Of a stretch of DNA of 5,409 nt, positions 1-4,822 are shown in pieces; the stretch's first letter is position 1; every line of letters begins with the position of its first letter. Under the pieces are notes generated by a model. The model saw only the letters and a list, made by a program, of their open reading frames with translations. It was not told where the DNA came from and did not search any database. Made by a program: the position numbers and the translations under genes. Source of the DNA: Patescibacteria group bacterium (lineage in GTDB: Bacteria; Patescibacteriota; Minisyncoccia; Minisyncoccales; JAHIOY01); NCBI GenBank assembly GCA_018894495.1, contig JAHIOY010000091.1, positions 1 through 5,409 of the forward strand. The letters run 5' to 3'.

Positions 1-189
1 CGGCACCGGCTTGGCTTCTTCGGTGTCCGCTAATACATCTTCCTTTCGCATTTTTCCAGCATAGACAAGTTCGTATTCTTTTTGCTTGGTCGGAAAAAGC
101 GCGTATTTATAAACTTCCGGAATTTCTTTTCCGCTTTTAAGACAATCAATTAAAAACTCAATGTCGTGTTTGTTTATTTTGGGCTTCAT
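1..189 (-). CDS. Probable site-specific DNA methyltransferase, N-terminal part (truncated by window)
   Basis: Sixty-three codons are visible from an ATG at 189, and the frame runs open through position 1, so only the N-terminus is present. The protein begins MKPKINKHDIEFLIDCLKSG and continues with ELVYAGKMRKEDVLADT and a PVP at the edge. The stretch ELVYAGKxRxEDxLAD followed by a proline/valine run resembles, from memory, the leader region of Mod-like (type III style) adenine DNA methyltransferases. The catalytic DPPY and AdoMet motifs would lie outside the window, so the reaction cannot be confirmed. The ATG overlaps the radC stop codon as ATGA, which indicates translational coupling with radC. 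No signal peptide or membrane segment is seen. It could instead be another protein sharing this N-terminal module. The gene itself is likely real; the product name is moderately supported. Confidence 0.55.
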   Translation of the reverse strand, partial: MKPKINKHDIEFLIDCLKSGKEIPEVYKYALFPTKQKEYELVYAGKMRKEDVLADTEEAKPVP

Positions 190-878
190 AGCAATTTACG
201 TTCCTTAAAACTGAAAAATGGCAACTTCTCATTGTTGGTGATAATGATGTGGTCAACCACTTCTATTTCCAAAATTTTACCGGCTTCAACCAATCTCTTT
301 GTTATCACCAAATCACCTTCTGATGGTTCGGGGTCGCCTGAAGGGTGGTTGTGAACAAATATAACTGACGCGGCCTTGTTTTTGATTGCTTCCGCGAATA
401 CTTCGCGCGGATGAACAATGCTGGCATTAAGAGAGCCGACTGAAACTTCTGCGATTGAGTAATTTCTGCTATCAATAGGAATGATATAAAAATGTTCTCG
501 TGTGTAATCTTTTAGTTTGCTCTTTATCAGCCGGTATACTTTCTCGGGATCGGTAAGTTCTTTGCTTTTATAGGGCGGGGTTTGGGTGGAAAGCCGGCGG
601 CCAATTTCAAACGCGGCTTTTATTTGCCCCGCTTTCGCCAATCCAATTCCTTTGATTAAAGACAACTCCTCAATGCTTGCCTCGGCTAATTTCTGGAGAT
701 TACCAAATTGCGTTAATAATTTTTGGGCTGTAACCGCGACCGATTCGCCGGCAATGCCGCGTCCCAAAATAAGCTGTAATAATTCTTGGACCGAAAGCAT
801 TTGTTCGCCAAACTTAACCAACCGCTCGCGTGGCCGCTCCTCTTTCGGCAAGTCGTGGATAGTGAAAGATTTGGTCAT
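186..878 (-). CDS. radC: RadC family protein (UPF0758, JAB/MPN+ domain)
   Basis: The 230-residue protein starts at ATG 878 and matches the usual family length of about 220-230. The N-terminus MTKSFTIHDLPKEERPRERL is the typical RadC opening. A helix-hairpin-helix region lies at about 70-95 (LIKGIGLAKA). The C-terminal MPN+/JAMM metallo domain has the signature HNHPSGDPEPSEGD with H176, H178 and D189, and a likely acidic partner at E159 (HPREVFAEAI). The family is a putative metal-dependent enzyme; its old link to DNA repair is not established, and members often sit near mobile or defence genes. A longer reading from GTG 905 adds nine residues (GTG read as M, then GRFNKKNF), but the ATG 878 start fits the family better. 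That ATG overlaps the stop of a short upstream ORF, and there is no good ribosome binding site, so translation probably depends on coupling. Its own stop overlaps the next gene. Confidence 0.93.
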   Translation of the reverse strand: MTKSFTIHDLPKEERPRERLVKFGEQMLSVQELLQLILGRGIAGESVAVTAQKLLTQFGNLQKLAEASIEELSLIKGIGLAKAGQIKAAFEIGRRLSTQTPPYKSKELTDPEKVYRLIKSKLKDYTREHFYIIPIDSRNYSIAEVSVGSLNASIVHPREVFAEAIKNKAASVIFVHNHPSGDPEPSEGDLVITKRLVEAGKILEIEVVDHIIITNNEKLPFFSFKERKLL

Positions 879-955
879 AAAATTTTTTTTATTAAATCTT
901 CCCACGGCTGTTCAATTTTTGGTATTTCTTTGATTTTATATTTTTTCTCTACCAT
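875..955 (-). CDS. 26-codon upstream ORF resembling the RadC N-terminus
   Basis: ATG at 955 opens a 26-residue frame that begins MVEKKYKIKEIPKIEQPWED and ends LIKKIL, with a TGA overlapping the radC ATG (ATGA). Aligned without gaps to the RadC opening, KYKIKEIPKIEQPWEDLIK matches SFTIHDLPKEERPRERLVK at 8 of 19 positions, with further conservative pairs (Y/F, E/D, I/L, I/V). It therefore looks like a second copy of the first 20 or so residues of RadC. It is either a remnant of a duplicated or replaced radC, or a translated leader that hands ribosomes to radC. The ORF ends in a run of eight A whose zero-frame codons read A AAA AAA, a classic -1 slippery heptamer; a -1 shift would fuse it in frame to RadC. 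A good -10 box lies six bases before its ATG. That it is translated is an inference. Confidence 0.45.
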   Translation of the reverse strand: MVEKKYKIKEIPKIEQPWEDLIKKIL

Positions 956-961
956 TTTTTT

Positions 962-970
962 ATTTTATCA
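962..970 (-). promoter_or_regulatory. Extended -10 promoter for the radC upstream ORF, likely leaderless
   Basis: On the minus strand TGATAAAAT reads as an extended -10 element (TGn plus TAAAAT, five of six bases matching TATAAT). Six A follow, then the ATG at 955. With normal -10 to start-site spacing the transcript would begin at the A of that ATG, giving a leaderless mRNA. No convincing -35 box is present at 16-18 bases. The helicase transcript could also read through. Confidence 0.4.
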
Positions 971-1017
971 CATTTTCTCCGCTTTTTCTTTGTAAAACTC
1001 TTTTTCCATAAATTAAA

Positions 1018-2352
1018 TCAGTTTTTTCTCCCCAGCAGTAAAAATTCCGCCGCAATCCGGCGAGAAGATTCCTGGAAGCGCTTGTCCATTTTCAGGGCTT
1101 CTTCATTGACGCGCAAAGCGATATCATTGAAACCCACCAGCCGTATGCCCTCCAGCGAGGATGTTCTTGAAAGCGCTACGTAACCCATGCCCGGCTCAAA
1201 CGATTTGCGAAGGTCAATCTCGCAGGCATCAATCGTCATACCTTGACTTTTATGCACGGTAATTGCCCAAGCCAACCGCAAAGGCAACTGGCGGATTTCA
1301 GCTTTCACTTCGTCATCCTCTTCAATCCGCCACTTTTCGGGAAATACTTTAATGCGGCGGCCCGTTTTTGTTTCTACGACAGGAAAACCATCGTCGTCAA
1401 ATTTCTCCACTATGCCCAGTGTTCCGTTGACAAAACCCTGTTCAAGGTTGTTCCGCACAAACATGACAAAAGCGCCTTTTTTTAAAGCCAGCGCTTCTGG
1501 CGCCAGGCAACTCCTATGAAGCATTTCTACCAAAGCCATTGGGCCGCTGCTGCTTCTATGAAATACCCGTTCCTTGCCCGGGAGTTTTTGAAGTTCTCGC
1601 GCGTTGATGGCGTCAACGTCTACGTTGTGGGTGTAAAGTTTGGTGTATTCGGGCCGCACCCTAAAAGACCTTGATTGGCCTGCCCCCACACCAAATTTGG
1701 TGTGGGGGCCTGTTCGTAGAGAGGCGCCGATTCGTCTCTGCAGTAAGGCGCGAACGGTTTCATCCACGCTATTAGTGCGAATTGCTTCAAGCGCGAACAG
1801 GTATTCCCTGTCGGTTTGTCGGTGCTGTTCGGCAAGATAGCATATCTTAAACTTTAGTCCCGGCCAGGCGCTGGAGTGATAGGCAAAAAGGCAGGTCTTT
1901 CGGTCGTTTTTATTCCCCACCGGCGGCAACTGGAAAAAGTCGCCGCAAAGCACTACCTGCATTCCGCCAAAGGGTTCCCAGCTCTGCCGAAACGAACGGA
2001 CAATTTCGCTGGCAACATCAAGATGCCTTGCTGAAAGCATAGAAACCTCATCTATAATAAGTACTCGGCTCTTGCGAAGCCGTGTTTGAAGGTTCTTCTT
2101 TCTAAGAATTTTTTTGAGCTTTTCGTCGTCAAGTTGGCTAAGCACGCCCATACCGCACCACGAGTGAATTGTCATTCCGTTCAGATACGTAGCCGCGATT
2201 CCGGTAGAAGCAGTGACGCCGGTTGGAATGTTTTTTTGCCGCAAAAACTGAATGAATTTATTGAGCAGATATGTTTTACCGCTACCCGGTCGTCCGGTAA
2301 GGAAGACGTTATGCCCGCTTTTCATGATTTCTAATGCCTCTTTTTGAGTCAT
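1018..2352 (-). CDS. PIF1-like superfamily 1B DNA helicase
   Basis: The 444-residue protein carries the full SF1B helicase set. These are Walker A GRPGSGKT at 20-27, motif Ia VTASTGIAATYLNGMTIHSW at 46-65, Walker B LIIDEVSML at 98-106, motif III GDFFQLPP at 137-144, AEQHRQTD at 174-181 (motif IV region), ITVHKSQGMT at 364-373 and YVALSRTSSLEG at 391-402. This matches PIF1-like ATP-dependent 5'-3' helicases, which act on replication and recombination intermediates and G-quadruplexes. No extra C-terminal domain is obvious. Between the motif IV region and the THNVDVDAIN segment (242-251), residues about 211-232 look like an insert and include GPHTKFGVGA, encoded by a perfect palindrome. The gene is richer in G+C than the fusion-protein gene upstream of it. 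The start is ATG 2352, with only a distant AGAAGAG 13 bases before it. The gene follows the small CPLCKPHK gene by 31 bases and precedes radC. Confidence 0.93.
   Translation of the reverse strand: MTQKEALEIMKSGHNVFLTGRPGSGKTYLLNKFIQFLRQKNIPTGVTASTGIAATYLNGMTIHSWCGMGVLSQLDDEKLKKILRKKNLQTRLRKSRVLIIDEVSMLSARHLDVASEIVRSFRQSWEPFGGMQVVLCGDFFQLPPVGNKNDRKTCLFAYHSSAWPGLKFKICYLAEQHRQTDREYLFALEAIRTNSVDETVRALLQRRIGASLRTGPHTKFGVGAGQSRSFRVRPEYTKLYTHNVDVDAINARELQKLPGKERVFHRSSSGPMALVEMLHRSCLAPEALALKKGAFVMFVRNNLEQGFVNGTLGIVEKFDDDGFPVVETKTGRRIKVFPEKWRIEEDDEVKAEIRQLPLRLAWAITVHKSQGMTIDACEIDLRKSFEPGMGYVALSRTSSLEGIRLVGFNDIALRVNEEALKMDKRFQESSRRIAAEFLLLGRKN
1682..1709. repeat. 28-bp perfect palindrome inside the helicase gene
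   Basis: The sequence GCCCCCACACCAAA is followed at once by its exact reverse complement, centred between 1695 and 1696. A direct repeat GGCCTG flanks it at 1677-1682 and 1707-1712, overlapping the palindrome ends by one and three bases. It is read in frame as helicase residues 215-224 (GPHTKFGVGA), in a region between conserved motifs. Such placement resembles palindromic elements that invade coding regions, as in Rickettsia. Whether it recurs in this genome cannot be judged here. Confidence 0.8.
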
Positions 2353-2375
2353 AAAGAATATTTTGCTCTTCTTTT

Positions 2376-2404
2376 AATTTAACTTATATTGGGCTTTTTA
2401 TCAA
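2376..2404 (-). promoter_or_regulatory. Possible helicase promoter (TTGATA-17-TAAATT)
   Basis: The minus strand has TTGATA at 2404-2399 and TAAATT at 2381-2376 with a 17-base spacer, about 24 bases before the helicase ATG. The -10 match is only four of six, and the -35 lies in the end of the small upstream gene. The site could give the helicase some independent expression, but chance is a real alternative in AT-rich DNA. Confidence 0.25.
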
Positions 2405-2542
2405 TTTTAGCGATTTTGGCAAAAAATTAAAAACCGCCGCGAATTGCGTAATTTCTTTGTCCCCCGTAGTTTTAGCGCCTCTCATCTTGTGGGGCTTACA
2501 CAAAGGACAACTTCTTTTTTTCTTTTTTAATCTCTTTCGCAC
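2384..2542 (-). CDS. Small CPLCKPHK-motif protein, function unknown
   Basis: A 52-codon frame runs from GTG 2542 to TAA. It starts VRKRLKKKKRSCPLCKPHKM, a very basic leader followed by C12, C15 and H18, and continues RGAKTTGDKEITQF with a hydrophobic tail. From memory, the CxLCKPHK core after a lysine/arginine tract, followed by a KE-rich helix, is typical of a widespread family of 40-60 residue bacterial proteins of unknown function. The cysteines and histidine could form part of a metal site, but a fourth ligand is not evident. No ATG is available upstream in frame; GTG 2542 is the nearest start before the basic tract. No Shine-Dalgarno is near it, and a short palindrome sits 8-19 bases before the start. 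It lies 29 bases after the fusion-protein gene and 31 before the helicase gene, in the same direction. The start and function are uncertain; that it is a gene is fairly likely. Confidence 0.65.
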   Translation of the reverse strand: MRKRLKKKKRSCPLCKPHKMRGAKTTGDKEITQFAAVFNFLPKSLKLIKSPI

Positions 2543-2549
2543 AGCAAAT

Positions 2550-2561
2550 AGGGTTGACCCT
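2550..2561. repeat. Short palindrome AGGGTTGACCCT
   Basis: AGGGT and ACCCT are separated by two bases, just downstream of the fusion-protein stop codon and just upstream of the small gene's GTG. In RNA it could form only a 4-bp stem with a 4-base loop, so it is too weak for a confident terminator. It may be a protein site or a degraded palindrome. Confidence 0.3.
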
Positions 2562-2571
2562 GTTTTTCCCT

Positions 2572-3600
2572 CTATTTCACAAACGCTCTTTTGAGCATAA
2601 AGATGATGTTTTCATTAGCGTTTTTGTAGGCGAGTTTAATGCCCAGATGACGACCCTGCCAAACCCGAAACACTTCATCGCCAAATGCCTGGCCAACGGT
2701 ATTAACATTCTTAAAATCAAGAGTTATCGTTCTGAATTTATCTAAACCGCTCATAATTCTTCTTGCCTGAGAACGAGAAATAAAATCAGTATCTAATTTA
2801 TACAGACGGACATTTACTTCGGTTTTAGCAAAAGCAAAAGCCCCGCCCGCATATTTTTTAAAAACTTCGCCAAGATTCGTTTTCGCTCTAAGCGATATAA
2901 CAAATATAACTTTTGTGCCTTTTATATTTTTATCGCTGTCTTTTATAAAAATATCGCCTAAAATATTATTAAAGAGCAATTTTTTTCTTGAACTTTGAAT
3001 GGTCAACATATCAGCGACTCTGGAAGTAAAAAATATCCCCTCGCCCGTATGTTCTCTGGGCGCGGTCGTTTGTTTTCCTTTTAAAAGGTCTTGAATTGCC
3101 TCAATCTCGCTGCGTAATTTTTTCTTCTCCATAATGTTGTTAAATATGCCAATCCCTTTATCAATAACATCAAAACGAATAACCGAATCCCTTTTCATTA
3201 AAATTTCTATTTGGCGAGATTCGGAATGTTCAATGGCATTATTCAGCATCTCCGTAAACGCATATTCCAAAATTTTAGAAATATGGGCCGGCATATTAAA
3301 GAAAATTCCGGTATCCTTTTTAATTTCATCCAAAACAACGTCTTCCGAAAGCTCTCTGTTTATCAATATGCGGCGGATACTGAGGATTTTTCGCTTTGCT
3401 TTTTCAACTTCCTTTTTTTTAGCCAAAACATAAAAGGCCTGGTTTGCCTTGCCTATAAGCTCAATTCTGCCTTCCTCTCTCAACTCTTTAAAAAAACGAT
3501 TTACATAAGCGCGAGAAAAGTTGGTTCTCTTAACAATGTCAGCAGTCCTTATTTTCTTATTTTTCCGGATAAATTTTAATATTAATTCTTTGATATCCAT
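2572..3600 (-). CDS. Winged-helix / GHKL ATPase / STAS-like (DUF4325) fusion protein
   Basis: The 342-residue protein has three parts. Residues 1-60 are a winged helix-turn-helix (IRTADIVKRTNFSRAYVNRF as the HTH, then EEGRIELIGKANQAFYVL as the wing). Residues about 100-240 are a GHKL/HATPase fold: N box FTEMLNNAIEHSE at 115-127, G1 box DVIDKGIGI at 144-152, lid HTGEGIFFTS at 184-193 and KGTKVIF at 227-233. Residues about 262-340 (ISRSQARRIMSGLDKFRTIT, then LDFKNVNTVGQAFGDEVFRVW) fit the STAS-like DUF4325 domain. No histidine-kinase dimerisation helix or phospho-acceptor domain is seen, so an anti-sigma-like (RsbW/SpoIIAB) ATPase is more likely than a sensor kinase. The protein probably combines DNA binding, nucleotide-dependent switching and an anti-anti-sigma-like partner in one chain. 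The start ATG 3600 follows a consensus promoter embedded in an inverted repeat, which suggests self-repression. There is no Shine-Dalgarno. The gene is more AT-rich than obg and the helicase. Its target and signal are unknown. Confidence 0.85.
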   Translation of the reverse strand: MDIKELILKFIRKNKKIRTADIVKRTNFSRAYVNRFFKELREEGRIELIGKANQAFYVLAKKKEVEKAKRKILSIRRILINRELSEDVVLDEIKKDTGIFFNMPAHISKILEYAFTEMLNNAIEHSESRQIEILMKRDSVIRFDVIDKGIGIFNNIMEKKKLRSEIEAIQDLLKGKQTTAPREHTGEGIFFTSRVADMLTIQSSRKKLLFNNILGDIFIKDSDKNIKGTKVIFVISLRAKTNLGEVFKKYAGGAFAFAKTEVNVRLYKLDTDFISRSQARRIMSGLDKFRTITLDFKNVNTVGQAFGDEVFRVWQGRHLGIKLAYKNANENIIFMLKRAFVK

Positions 3601-3608
3601 ACTAATTT

Positions 3609-3650
3609 GTTGACAACTTTATTGTAGTCACAAAAATAAAAGTTGTCAAC
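3609..3650. promoter_or_regulatory. Operator: 12-bp perfect inverted repeat with GTTGWCAAC boxes
   Basis: GTTGACAACTTT at 3609-3620 and its exact reverse complement at 3639-3650 are separated by 18 bases. Each arm holds a near-palindrome GTTG(A/T)CAAC, and the two centres (3613 and 3646) are 33 bases apart, about three helical turns. One box covers the -35 hexamer and the other covers the predicted transcription start of the fusion-protein gene. The adjacent winged-helix protein is the obvious candidate binder, giving negative autoregulation. The repeat is directly visible; the binding protein is inferred. Confidence 0.75.
3621..3649 (-). promoter_or_regulatory. Consensus promoter TTGACA-17-TACAAT of the fusion-protein gene
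   Basis: On the minus strand the -35 is TTGACA (3649-3644, six of six), the spacer is 17 bases and the -10 is TACAAT (3626-3621, five of six). Transcription would start near 3614, leaving a leader of about 14 bases with no Shine-Dalgarno before ATG 3600. This is one of the two strongest promoter matches in the window and could drive the downstream same-strand genes. Confidence 0.8.
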
Positions 3651-3688
3651 GAGATGTTTACATAATCTCAAACACTATTAAATTCCTG

Positions 3689-3721
3689 CCCCGTAGTGAA
3701 ACGAAGTTTCTACTATCGGGG
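3689..3721 (-). terminator. Hairpin after obg, possible terminator
   Basis: The arms CCCCG-TAGT-GAAAC (3689-3702) and GTTTC-ACTA-CGGGG (3706-3721, with single extra T at 3711 and 3716) pair over 14 bp around a GAA loop. It lies 9 bases beyond the obg stop codon in the obg transcript. No uninterrupted U-tract follows on that strand, so it may be a weak terminator, a 3'-end stabiliser or a dispersed palindrome. It insulates the fusion-protein promoter from obg transcription if it terminates. Confidence 0.5.
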
Positions 3722-3730
3722 TTCGACTTT

Positions 3731-4696
3731 TTACCGTTTTTCTGCCTTGATGCCGTTTAGTATCTTTTCTACGTTTCTCATACTTTCCGCATCGTGCATG
3801 GAGATGGCGAGCGCCTGAGGGTCTATTTTTTTGAGCGCCGATAATTTTTCGTTAAGCTCTTCCGACGTTGCCAGGTCGCTCTTTGTGAGAAAAAGACGTT
3901 CTGGTTTTTTAAGGAGCGCCATGTTCCAGGCGCCTAGTTCTTTGCGGATGATATTGTAGTCGCTCAAAGGAGCGGAGGATTCCGTTGAAATAAAGTGGAA
4001 AAGAATATGCGTCCGCTCAATGTGGCGGAGGAACTTGATACCCAGCCCTCGGCCGCTTGATGAACCTTCAATGAGCCCGGGAATATCCGCGAGGATAAGT
4101 TCGTAGTAGGCGCCTAGGTTTGGCTCAACCGTGGTAAATGGATAATTTGCCACTTTGCTTTTGGCATTCGTCAGCTTATTGAGCAAGCTTGATTTGCCGA
4201 CATTCGGAAGTCCCACAAAGCCAATATCGGCAATAAACTTGAGTTCAAGCCGGAAAGCAAAACGCTCTCCGGGCATACCCGGTTGGGCGTATCTCGGCGT
4301 GGTGTTGCGCGAAGAACGAAATTGGAAATTGCCTTTTCCGCCAAGACCGCCTTTGGCGAGGAGTATTTGCTCGCCGCTCTTTTCAATATTAATTTCGCGG
4401 CCAGTCGTCAGGTTGTGCGCTACGGTTCCGACCGGAAGTTTCAGGACGAGGTCGCCTCCGCTACGACCGTCGTGAAGCCGGCCGCGGCCGTCCTTGCCGT
4501 TCTCCGCAGAAAATTCCTTTTTAAAGCGAAACTGCAGGAGCGCGCCGAGGTCGGAGACACCCTGGCCCAAGATGTCGCCTCCTCTGCCTCCCGACCCTCC
4601 GACGGGCCCGCGGCTTTTTAGTCCCTTATTAAACGCCACCGCGCCCTTTCCGCCATGTCCAGCGGTTATTTTTATATTGACATTATCGATGAGCAT
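3731..4696 (-). CDS. obg: Obg/CgtA GTPase, short form without C-terminal domain
   Basis: The 321-residue protein is a ribosome-associated GTPase of the Obg family, which acts in large-subunit assembly and stress control. The glycine-rich Obg fold spans about 1-155 (TAGHGGKGAVAF, GPVGGSGGRGGD, AKGGLGGKGN, TPRYAQPGMPGE). The G domain has P-loop GLPNVGKSS at 162-170, switch I FTTVEP at 187-192, G3 DIPGLIEG at 204-211, G4 TKSD at 271-274 and a G5-like AISMHD at 297-302. G4 departs from the usual NKxD in its first residue. The segment between LGAYYE and LILADIPG is shorter than in ObgE. The chain ends right after the G domain, so the OCT extension of longer Obg proteins is missing. Start ATG 4696 gives the canonical N-terminus; no Shine-Dalgarno is seen. 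It is divergent from the MscS gene. Confidence 0.95.
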   Translation of the reverse strand: MLIDNVNIKITAGHGGKGAVAFNKGLKSRGPVGGSGGRGGDILGQGVSDLGALLQFRFKKEFSAENGKDGRGRLHDGRSGGDLVLKLPVGTVAHNLTTGREINIEKSGEQILLAKGGLGGKGNFQFRSSRNTTPRYAQPGMPGERFAFRLELKFIADIGFVGLPNVGKSSLLNKLTNAKSKVANYPFTTVEPNLGAYYELILADIPGLIEGSSSGRGLGIKFLRHIERTHILFHFISTESSAPLSDYNIIRKELGAWNMALLKKPERLFLTKSDLATSEELNEKLSALKKIDPQALAISMHDAESMRNVEKILNGIKAEKR

Positions 4697-4774
4697 TGTT
4701 TTTAAATTGCATTAAAATTGGCGATACCAAAATTGTCTGGACTTTCAATATCCATTTGATTTATTTACAGATTT

Positions 4775-4783
4775 ATTATACCA
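4775..4783 (-). promoter_or_regulatory. Extended -10 promoter for obg
   Basis: On the minus strand TGGTATAAT is a perfect TATAAT (4780-4775) with an upstream TG in the extended position. A start near 4769 would give a leader of about 73 bases before the obg ATG. No good -35 is seen at 17 bases, but an extended -10 can work without one. It lies back to back with the MscS promoter. Confidence 0.5.
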
Positions 4784-4786
4784 TAC

Positions 4787-4814
4787 TTGACTCCAGGGAC
4801 GGTTTTGTTATAAT
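4787..4814 (+). promoter_or_regulatory. Strong mscS promoter, TTGACT-16-TATAAT with extended -10
   Basis: The -35 is TTGACT (4787-4792), the spacer 16 bases, and the -10 a perfect TATAAT (4809-4814) preceded by TGT. The predicted start at about 4821 is only two bases before the ATG at 4823, so the message should be essentially leaderless. No ribosome binding site could fit, in agreement with that. Confidence 0.75.
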
Positions 4815-4822
4815 AATTTTGT

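Noticed and set aside
968..1009. 13-codon ORF (MEKEFYKEKAEKM) between helicase and radC
   Set aside because: Very short, low-complexity lysine/glutamate composition, no recognisable motif and no start signal. The A-rich strand makes such frames by chance.
1620..1840. Open frames on both strands over the helicase palindrome encoding similar PTPNLVWG peptides
   Set aside because: The similarity of the two strands follows from the palindrome itself. The helicase frame with its conserved motifs explains the region.
2462..2470. Nine-base match CCCCGTAGT to the hairpin arm at 3689-3697
   Set aside because: This copy lies inside the small CPLCKPHK gene and lacks a pairing arm of good quality, so a chance match is most likely.
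3610..3638. A plus-strand promoter starting with TTGACA in the left arm of the operator
   Set aside because: It arises from the symmetry of the inverted repeat. At 16-18 bases there is no acceptable -10, and no plus-strand gene follows.
4155..4715. Plus-strand ORFs over obg
   Set aside because: They are antisense shadows of the strongly conserved Obg glycine-rich and GTPase coding sequence, with no motif of their own.
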